Shown here: piece by piece, positions 56,357-64,000 of the stretch
How positions within the stretch are numbered: the stretch's first letter is position 1
Layout: the number at the start of each line of letters is the position of its first letter
Assembly (NCBI GenBank): GCA_963826695.1
Contig: CAWGXZ010000003.1
Location: 62,001 to 126,000, forward strand
Source: CAWGXZ01 sp963826695
Lineage (GTDB): Bacteria > Pseudomonadota > Gammaproteobacteria > Burkholderiales > Burkholderiaceae_C
Reading direction: 5' to 3'
Length of the DNA stretch: 64,000 nt
Made by a program: the position numbers and the translations under genes
The notes under the pieces: generated by a model
The model's input: the letters and a program-made list of their open reading frames with translations, nothing else
Told to the model about the DNA's origin: nothing
Database searches by the model: none

Positions 56357-59300
56357 TCAGGCCTCGAACGGCAGCTTGATCGCCGAGAGATCCTTGCGGG
56401 TCTCGACCAGCACCAGCGGACCGTCGTCGGCGCGAATCGCCGGCTTCGGCTCGCGCGGCACGCGCACCGGCTGCGGCTCGTTGGCCAGGCTTTCCTGAAC
56501 CTGGCGGATCTTCTCGGCATCCGAGCCCACCCATTCGAGCCCCGCCGAGGCGGCAATCGCTTGCAAGTCCTCGGCCGGCAGCACGTAATCGGCCGCCAGG
56601 TCCTGCTCGGGCTCACGCGCCTGCGCCGGTTCCGCCGCAATCGCCGGCGAAGCCAGCGGCTCCAGGTCAGCGGTCGAAACCGCATCCGGCTGCGCGACGG
56701 CTGTCCGCGGCGTCGGCTCGATGAAATCCGCTGCCACAGGTTCGGCTGCCATGGCCGGCGCAGTCGCCTGCTCGTTCGACGCCTCGCTGAACGCCGTCGT
56801 CACCGGCGCGGCGGCTGCAGGCTGTCCCGCATCCGAGGCCCATGACGGCGCCGAACCGATCGGCGCAGCGGCGAGCGTCTCGCGGTAACCACCCGCGGGC
56901 GGCTCGCTCTCCGGCTGCTCGATCGCCCCGTCGATCGGCGCCACGACTTCGTCGCGCCGGTTGCGGCCACGGCCACCCCGGCGGCGACCTTCACCGCGCG
57001 GACCCCGGTCGCCGGGCTCACGTGCCAGCGGTTCGTCGCCAGCCGCGGCGGTGGAGCCCTCGTCGGCACCGTTCTCCGGCAGCGGCGGCGGAAAGTCGGC
57101 GGCCGTTCCCAGACCGCCAGCCGCCTCGCCATCGCCTACGGCGACGGCGTCGCTGCCGTCGACGGGCGCTGCGTCGAGGTTGCCCGCTGCGCCCGCAGCG
57201 GCTTCGCCGCGGTCACGACCGCCGCGACCACCGCGGCGTCGCTTGCGCGCCGGATCGCGAACCTCGCCGACGGCCGCATCGGTCCCGTTGATCGCGCCAT
57301 CGTCTGCCGCAACGTCACTCGTCGGCAGCCTTGCGGTTTCCACGGACTCTGCGCCCTCGCTGGGCGGCGGACCGCGCCGGCTGTCACGCTCACCGCGCGG
57401 AGGGCGGGGTCCGCGGTCCTCGCGGACCTCGTTGCGCGCCATTTGCGGCTGGGACTCGCCCTGCGTGCGGGCCGGCTGCCCGTCGCGAACGGCGTCGCCA
57501 CCCTCGCCAGCACCCGGCTCGTCACGGCGCTCGCCGCGACGACCGCGACCATCGCGCCCCTCGCGTGGTTCCGGCCGCTCGCCGCCCTCCGGACGTGGTG
57601 CGCGCTCGGACCGCTCGCTGCTGCGGCCGTCGCCGCCTTCGGCGCGCGGTGCGCGCTCGGACCGCTCACCGCGTGGCTCGCTGCTGCGCCCCTCGCCACC
57701 CCGGCCCTCGCCGCGCCGGCTGTCGCGGCCATCGCGGCCGCCGCGTCCACCGCGACCGCCCCGCTCGGGCCTTGCCTCGCGCTCGGCACTCGCCGGAGCA
57801 GCAGGCGGCGCCGCGGGTGCGACGGCCGCAGGCGCCGGCACTGCAGCCTCGTCGCTGCCGAAAATGCGCTTGACCCAGCCGAAGAAGCCGCCTCCCGCGG
57901 GTGCCGCGGGCTCGACGGGTGCGGCCATGACGATCGGCTCGGGCGTCGCTGCGGCAGCCGGCTGCTCGCGCACCGGCGCCACCGGTGCCGGCGTTTCCGG
58001 CAGGATGCCCTTGATCACCGGCTCCTGCTTCGGCTTGGCCTTCTCGCGGCGGGTGATGCCGACTTCCTCCTCGACCTCGTCGATCATCGTGTAGCTGGCC
58101 TGCAGGTTCTCCAGCCGCGGGTCGTCGTGGCGCAGGCGCTCGAGCCGGTAGTTCGGCGTGTCGAGGTTCTTGTTCGGCACCAGCAGCACGGTGATGCGCT
58201 GCTTGAGTTCGATCTTGGTGATCTCGGTGCGCTTCTCGTTGAGCAGGAAGCTGGTCACCTCGACCGGCACCTGCACATGCACCGCGGCGGTGTTCTCCTT
58301 CATCGACTCCTCCTGCACCATGCGCAGGATCTGCAGTGCGCTGGATTCGGTGTCGCGGATGTGGCCGGTGCCGTTGCAACGCGGGCAGGTGACGTGGCTG
58401 CCTTCGCGAAAGTGCCGGCCGCAGCCGCTGGCGGCTGAGCTCGAGCAGGCCGAACTTGCTGATGGCGCTGAACTGCACCCGCGCACGGTCCTGGCGCAGC
58501 GCGTCGCGCAGCCGGGTTTCGACCTCGCGGCGGTTCTTCGACTCCTCCATGTCGATGAAGTCGACGACGATCAGGCCGCCCAGGTCGCGCAAGCCGCATC
58601 TGGCGCGCGATCTCGTCGGCGGCCTCGATGTTGGTGCGGGTGGCGGTTTCCTCGATGTCGCTGCCGCGCGTCGAGCGGGCGCTGTTGACGTCGACCGAGA
58701 CCAGTGCTTCGGTGTGGTCGATGACGATCGCACCGCCCGAAGGCAGGTTGACCGTGCGCGAGAACGCCGTCTCGATCTGGTGCTCGATCTGGAAGCGACT
58801 GAACAGCGGCGCGTCGTCGCGGTAGCGCTTGACCTTGGACGCCGTCTCCGGCATCACATGGCTCATGAACTGCTGCGCCTGGTCGTAGATGTCGTCGGTG
58901 TCGATCAGGATTTCACCGACATCGGCGGTGAAGTAGTCGCGGATCGCACGGATGACGAGCGACGACTCCTGGTAGATCAGGAAGGCGCCCTTGCCCGACT
59001 GCGCCGCGCCGTCGATGGCGGTCCACAGCTTGAGCATGTAGTTGAGGTCCCACTGCAGCTCGGGCGCGCTGCGGCCGATGCCGGCGGTGCGGGCGATCAG
59101 GCTCATGCCCTTCGGATACTCGAGCTGCTCGAGGTTTTCCTTCAGCTCTTCGCGGTCCTCGCCCTCGATGCGCCGGCTGACGCCGCCGCCGCGCGGGTTG
59201 TTCGGCATCAGCACCAGGTAGCGACCGGCCAGGCTGATGAAGGTGGTGAGTGCCGCGCCCTTGTTGCCGCGCTCCTCCTTCTCGACCTGGACCAGCAGCT

Positions 59301-59593
59301 CCTGGCCGTTGGCGATCGCATCCTGGATCTTGGCGTCGCGTCCCGTCGGCGCCTTCGCGGAAGTACTGCCGCGAGATTTCCTTGAACGGCAGGAAGCCGT
59401 GGCGGTCCTCGCCGTAGTCGACGAAACAGGCTTCGAGCGAAGGCTCGACCCGCGTCACCACCGCCTTGTAGATGTTGCCCTTGCGCTGCTCACGGCCTTC
59501 GATTTCGGTCTCGAAGTCCATCAGCTTCTGGCCGTCGACGATCGCCAGGCGGCGCTCCTCGGGCTGCGTCGCATTGATCAGCATGCGTTTCAT
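56357..59593 (-). CDS. rne: Ribonuclease E (three single-base frameshifts)
   Basis: Core endoribonuclease of mRNA decay and rRNA processing. The N-terminus MKRMLINATQPEERRLAIVD, the S1 region (NIYKAVVTRVEPSLEACFVDYG), the DNase-I-like catalytic segment (AIVIDHTEALVSVDVNSAR) and the Zn-link CPRCNGTG are all present. The long C-terminal half is a low-complexity Arg/Gly/Glu/Ala scaffold ending in LSAIKLPFEA. The frame shifts near 59341, 58591 and 58405; in each case one surplus base explains it. As rne is normally essential, sequencing error is more likely than a pseudogene. The ribosome site GGAAGGAG precedes the ATG. The gene is divergent from rluC, as in many proteobacteria. Confidence 0.9.
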
Positions 59594-60191
59594 GTGCTCT
59601 CCTTCCGGCGCGGCTCGGGCCGCGCTGCTTCACTGCCGCTGCCGGAAAGTCCGGCGGCGGCGCCTCGACGCACGAGATACGCGGAAGAACCGGAAGGAAT
59701 CGCCCTGTGGTGCGGGCTGGCAGTCGTTTCGACTGCGCAGTCGCATCCGGCGCGGCGCGACAGTGCTCAGGCGGCGGCTGCAGGTCGCCCTGCCTCCACG
59801 ACTGCGGAGGCGCGCGTTGCGCCGGCCAATCCGTTCGAGAGAAGCGCAGCCGCGCTGCAGGCGGGCGGATGGCCCGGGCAGTCGGCGCGCAGGGCGCGAG
59901 GGGGAAGGGTTCCGCCTGAATTCACTGGACGCGAACGGCAGCACCATCGGGCACGGACAGACGAGGTCTGCACGGCGCCTCTGAAGCGCTACCGCCCATG
60001 GAATACCTTGGGGGTGGGTTCGTTCGTTGTTCTCTTCCGCACCGGGCCGTGGGCTGCTGCGTCCCTTGAGGAACCGCGCCCGCCACACGCACCGCTGCGT
60101 TGCATCACCTGTGCCGGGGCTCGCCCGGCGACCGCGTCGTCTCGCTCGCGCGGCGGTAAACTCTGCAAAATCAACTACTTACCGCAGCGAC
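59594..60191. other. 598-bp rne-rluC divergent region, presumed long rne leader
   Basis: No ORF here has convincing coding character. The stretch next to rne is GC-rich with short inverted repeats (for example around 59616-59645). A more AT-rich patch (60165-60185) precedes rluC. If the minus-strand -10 box at 60204-60209 is used, most of this region is 5' untranslated rne mRNA. Enterobacterial rne has a long autoregulatory leader; whether this one behaves similarly is inference. Confidence 0.5.
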
Positions 60192-61248
60192 GTGGTCCAG
60201 CGCATTATAGGGCTCAAAGCCGGCACCCGACCCCGCGGCGCAACGTCCGCGGCACCGCTCGCCGCCCTGCCGCCAGGCGGTGCGCGCGAACCCGAGGTTC
60301 GCCGGCTCACGGTCGACGAGGGCTCGGAAGGCCAGCGGCTCGACAACTACCTGATGCGGCTGCTCAAGGGCGTGCCGAAGACGCATGTCTACCGGGTGAT
60401 CCGCAGTGGCGAGGTGCGGGTCAACCGCGGTCGTGCGGCGGTCGATACCCGGCTGGCGATCGGCGACGAGGTGCGCGTGCCGCCGGTGCGCATGGCCGAC
60501 GCCGCGACCCGGCCGGCGGCGCCGGCGCGCGAGTTCCCCGTGGCCTTCGAGGACGACCATCTGCTCGCCATCGACAAGCCTGCCGGCGTGGCGGTGCACG
60601 GTGGCAGCGGCGTCAGCTCGGGCGTGATCGAGCAGCTGCGGCAGGCGCGGCCCGATGCGCGGTTTCTCGAGCTGGTGCACCGGCTCGACAAGGAGACATC
60701 GGGGCTGCTGCTGATCGCCAAGCGGCGCTCGGCGCTGACGGCGCTGCAGGCGCAATTCCGCAGCCGCGGTGGCGAGTCGCCGATCCAGAAGACCTACGCG
60801 GCGCTGGTCGGCGGAAGCTGGCCGGCCAGCCGCAAGGTGATCGACGTGGCGCTGCACAAGACGATCGACAGCGCCGGCGAGCGCCATGTGCGCACCGTTG
60901 CCGCGGACCATCCGGACGGGCGGCGCTCGATCACGCTGGTGCGCATTGCCGAAAGCTTCGAGCGCTTCACGCCTGCTCGACGTGACGATCAAGACCGGCC
61001 GCACGCACCAGATCCGGGTTCATCTGTCTGCCGAAGGTCATCCGGTGGCCGGCGACCAGCGCTACGGCGACTTCGCCCTGAACAAGGCGCTGGCGCGCGG
61101 CGAAGCGGTGGCCGGGGTGCGTTTCGAGCGCATGTTCCTGCATGCGGCCCGGCTCGGCTTCGCGCATCCGGCCAGCGGCGAGCGGGTCGAGCTGCAGGCG
61201 GCACTGCCCGGCGACTGCGCACGCCTGGTTGCCGCGCTGGGACGTTGA
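60192..61248 (+). CDS. rluC: 23S rRNA pseudouridine synthase RluC (one frameshift)
   Basis: An RluC/RluD-family enzyme that modifies 23S rRNA (positions 955/2504/2580 in E. coli). The S4 domain (EGQRLDNYLMRLLKGVPKTHVYRVIRSGEVRVN) is followed by the catalytic block with the nucleophile Asp (LVHRLDKETSGLLL) and, after the frameshift, TIKTGRTHQIRVHL. One extra C near 60972 moves the frame; the natural sequence should read ERFTLLDVTIK. With that base removed, the protein runs continuously to 61248. The GTG at 60192 is my best start: the family begins 10-40 residues before the S4 domain and upstream sequence is Arg-rich. Confidence 0.87.
60204..60209 (-). promoter_or_regulatory. Perfect TATAAT -10 box for rne, within the rluC 5' coding end
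   Basis: Read on the minus strand these bases are TATAAT, unusual in such GC-rich DNA. The -35 region 17 bp upstream is poor (GGTCGG), so strength is uncertain. Transcription would start near 60197 and give an rne leader of about 600 nt. Confidence 0.4.
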
Positions 61249-61258
61249 GGCCCGCACG

Positions 61259-61915
61259 ATGCGAAATGCCTACGACCTGATCGTCTTCGACTGGGACGGC
61301 ACGCTGTTCGATTCGACGGCGCTGATCACCCGCTGCATCCGTTCGGCGTGTGCCGACCTGGGCATCGCCGTGCCGAGCGAGCGCGACGCGAGTTTCGTCA
61401 TCGGGCTCGGCCTTGCCGAGGCGCTGCAGCACGCCGCGCCGAGCCTGCCGCCCGAGCGCTACCCCGAACTCGGCGAGCGCTTTCGCTTCCACTACCTCGC
61501 CGGTGAAAGCGAGATCGTCCTCTTCGGCGGCATCCTGCCGCTGCTGGACACGCTGAAGGCACGCGGCCATCGGCTGGCGGTCGCCACCGGCAAGTCGCGC
61601 CGCGGGCTCGACCATGCGCTCGCCAGCGTGCAACTGCGCGGCGTTTTCGACGCCACGCGCACGGCCGACGAAACCGCGTCGAAGCCCCACCCACGCATGC
61701 TGCTCGAGTTGATGGCCGAGCTCGGGGTGGCGCCCGGGCGCACGCTGATGATCGGCGACACCACCCACGACCTGGCGATGGCGTCGGCTGCCGGTGCCGA
61801 CTCGATCGGCGTCAGCTACGGCGCACACGGGCCCGACGGCCTGTCGGCGCTGGCGCCGCGCCATGTGGCGCATTCGGTGGTCGATCTCGGCGGCTGGCTG
61901 CAGCGCCATGGCTGA
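61259..61915 (+). CDS. HAD-superfamily hydrolase (phosphoglycolate-phosphatase-like)
   Basis: A 218-residue HAD phosphatase: motif I VFDWDGTLFDST (nucleophile D11, D13), a helical cap, motif II around VATGKSRRG, the motif III Lys in SKPHPRM, and motif IV MIGDTTHDLAMA. It resembles Gph-type enzymes found after rluC in betaproteobacteria. The substrate is unproven; a metabolite-repair role is plausible. The start lies 10 bp past the rluC stop, so the two are probably one operon. Its stop is overlapped by the Rieske gene. Confidence 0.87.
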   Translation: MRNAYDLIVFDWDGTLFDSTALITRCIRSACADLGIAVPSERDASFVIGLGLAEALQHAAPSLPPERYPELGERFRFHYLAGESEIVLFGGILPLLDTLKARGHRLAVATGKSRRGLDHALASVQLRGVFDATRTADETASKPHPRMLLELMAELGVAPGRTLMIGDTTHDLAMASAAGADSIGVSYGAHGPDGLSALAPRHVAHSVVDLGGWLQRHG

Positions 61916-62339
61916 AAGCGCCGAGCGGCCGCTGCAACGCATCTGCGACTCGGACGAACTGGTCGAGCGCGGCCGGGCGGTGCTGTTCGACGTGCTGCTT
62001 TACCGCGAACGCCTGCGGGCCTTTGCACTGCGCTTCGACGGCCGCGTCGTGGCTTACCTGAACCGTTGCGCCCACGTCCCGGTCGAGATGGACTGGCGGA
62101 CCGGCGAATTCCTCGACCGCGAGCGCGAGTTCATCGTCTGCTCGATCCACGGCGCCAGCTACGCCCCGGGCAGCGGCCGTTGCGTCGGCGGGCCGTGCGG
62201 GCAGCGGGGGCTGGTGGCACTCGAGGTCGCCGATATCGGCGGGCAGGTCTGTTGGTATCCTTCCGGCGACCTTCGCGCTGTCGAACCCGACACCGCATCC
62301 GGGGCCGCCAGCCTGCCGGCACCTGAAAGCACTGCATGA
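61908..62339 (+). CDS. Rieske [2Fe-2S] ferredoxin-like protein
   Basis: A 143-residue single-domain Rieske protein. Cluster ligands are C54 and H56 (CAHVPVE) and C78 and H81 (CSIHGASY). Conserved GGPC follows near 94-97. There is no signal or membrane helix, so it is probably a soluble cytoplasmic electron carrier. It overlaps the upstream HAD gene by 8 bp and the downstream sppA gene by 4 bp (ATGA), so all three are co-translated. I do not know its redox partner. Confidence 0.88.
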   Translation: MAESAERPLQRICDSDELVERGRAVLFDVLLYRERLRAFALRFDGRVVAYLNRCAHVPVEMDWRTGEFLDREREFIVCSIHGASYAPGSGRCVGGPCGQRGLVALEVADIGGQVCWYPSGDLRAVEPDTASGAASLPAPESTA

Positions 62340-63328
62340 ACTCCCCCGAATCCCCAGAAATGCCGACACCCCCCGCCGGAGGCACCGCAGCGGCGGCTTC
62401 GTCCGTGGCGATTGACACCGGGGTGTTGCAGGCGCTGGCCCGCGACTATCTGAACGATCGCCGCGCCGAGCGGCGCTGGAAGGCGATCTGGCGCAGCCTG
62501 TGGTTGCTGCTGTTCGTGATCGGTCTGGTCACCGTTGTCGCAAGCCGCCATTACGTCGCCACGCCGAGCGGGCCGCACACGGCGCTGATCGACGTCCGTG
62601 GCGAGATTGCCGAAGAAGCCCCGGCCAGCGCCGAGCACCTGGTGGCGGCGTTGCAGTCGGCCTTCAAGGACGCCGGCTCGCAGGCCGTGGTGCTGCGCTT
62701 CAACTCGCCAGGCGGCAGCCCGGTGCAGGCAGGAATCGTCCATGACGAGGTGCTGCGGCTGAAGGCGCTGCACAAGAAGAAGGTGTACGCCGTCGTCGAG
62801 GAGGTTTGTGCCTCCGGGGCTTACTACATCGCCGTTGCCGCCGACGAGATCTACACCGACAAGGCGAGCGTCGTCGGCTCGATCGGCGTGCTGATGGACA
62901 GCTTCGACTTCACCGGATTGATGGGCCGGGTCGGCGTCGAGCGGCGCCTGTTGACAGCCGGCGAGAACAAGGGTGTCGGCGATCCGTTCTCGCCGATGAC
63001 CGAAAAGCAGCGCGGCTATCTGCTGGCCACGCTCGCGCAGATCCATCGCCAGTTCATCCAGGTGGTTCGCGAAGGCCGCGGCGCCCGGTTGAAGGAAACG
63101 CCGGAGACCTTCTCCGGGCTGTTCTGGAACGGCGAGGAGGCGGTGCGGCTCGGCCTGGCCGACAAGTTCGGCACGCTCGACTTCGTCGCCCGCGAGGTGA
63201 TCAAGGCCGAGGAGGTGATCGACTACACGCCGCAGGAAAATGTCGCCGAGCGGCTCGCCAAGCGCTTCGGCGCCTCGGTCGGGGCCGGGGCGATGACGGC
63301 GCTGCGCGGGGCGGCAGCGATCCGCTGA
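62336..63328 (+). CDS. sppA: Signal peptide peptidase SppA, S49 family
   Basis: A 330-residue membrane protease of the short (single-domain) SppA type that degrades cleaved signal peptides. One membrane helix (~52-70) anchors it, with the active site in the periplasm. The nucleophile Ser is S160 in EEVCASGAYYIA and the general-base Lys is probably K212 (TAGENKGVG), the spacing seen in single-domain SppA enzymes. Conserved RFNSPGGSP precedes it. It is coupled to the Rieske gene and is the last gene of the rluC operon, converging on ureG with a 10-bp gap. Confidence 0.92.
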   Translation: MNSPESPEMPTPPAGGTAAAASSVAIDTGVLQALARDYLNDRRAERRWKAIWRSLWLLLFVIGLVTVVASRHYVATPSGPHTALIDVRGEIAEEAPASAEHLVAALQSAFKDAGSQAVVLRFNSPGGSPVQAGIVHDEVLRLKALHKKKVYAVVEEVCASGAYYIAVAADEIYTDKASVVGSIGVLMDSFDFTGLMGRVGVERRLLTAGENKGVGDPFSPMTEKQRGYLLATLAQIHRQFIQVVREGRGARLKETPETFSGLFWNGEEAVRLGLADKFGTLDFVAREVIKAEEVIDYTPQENVAERLAKRFGASVGAGAMTALRGAAAIR

Positions 63329-63338
63329 GCCGCGTCGC

Positions 63339-63992
<654 letters not shown>

Positions 63993-64000
63993 GAGCGGAA

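Overview
This 64 kb window is high-GC chromosomal DNA from a betaproteobacterium, most likely Burkholderiales or a close relative. The evidence is the gene order rne / rluC / HAD phosphatase / Rieske protein / sppA, a 3-hydroxybutyrate-oligomer hydrolase, a DUF1289 protein, a kinase-regulator-exonuclease cluster of the type found beside acetate or solute uptake genes, and long palindromic intergenic repeats of a kind I associate with that order. I see no rRNA, tRNA, CRISPR array, integrase or IS transposase. Genes are packed tightly, with many 4-bp ATGA/GTGA stop-start overlaps.

Layout. 0-4 kb: end of a sensor kinase, a CheY-like regulator, a membrane PAS/kinase-like/DnaQ-exonuclease fusion, a YbaK-type protein (5' end frameshifted) and a DUF1289 protein. 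4-16.2 kb: a divergent FAH-family hydrolase, then an MdtABC/MuxABC-like efflux operon (adaptor, two RND permeases, outer-membrane lipoprotein). That operon is split by a MntA-HepT toxin-antitoxin pair and a gene remnant. 16.4-22.6 kb: a GlcD-type FAD dehydrogenase, a three-gene ABC exporter set, a secreted M20 peptidase and a FadR-type GntR regulator. 22.6-27.9 kb: a sugar-acid segment (regulator with a matching operator, FAH-like remnant, TRAP binding protein, IlvD/Edd dehydratase), then a malonyl-CoA-synthetase-like ligase on the other strand.

27.9-53.0 kb is the most unusual region. In order it holds a GAF-HlyD membrane-fusion protein, a PqqD-like/M50 metalloprotease/adaptor fusion, a trimmed SecA-like ATPase, a possible 77-aa linker ORF, a receiver-GGDEF-EAL protein, a roughly 4,600-residue repeat protein and a membrane GGDEF protein overlapping its stop codon. 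The giant protein has an N-terminal LEPR-XLL motif, a DUF4347 domain, about 32 tandem 93-residue repeats, and a C-terminal membrane helix with an acidic tail. I read this as a dedicated export, anchoring and c-di-GMP control locus for one giant surface protein. Two gaps inside the locus hold large structured inverted repeats.

53-64 kb: a 3HB-oligomer hydrolase lipoprotein, a coiled-coil membrane protein, rne (minus strand, with a clear terminator and a long leader), rluC, a HAD phosphatase, a Rieske protein and sppA. The 5' half of a urease cluster is represented by ureG at the right edge.

Sequence quality: several genes that should be intact carry single-base insertions (rne three, rluC one, the YbaK-like gene one). 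The giant gene has a dense cluster of indels at 48.36-48.95 kb inside a duplicated block. These look more like consensus errors than decay, and they affect how the proteins should be read.
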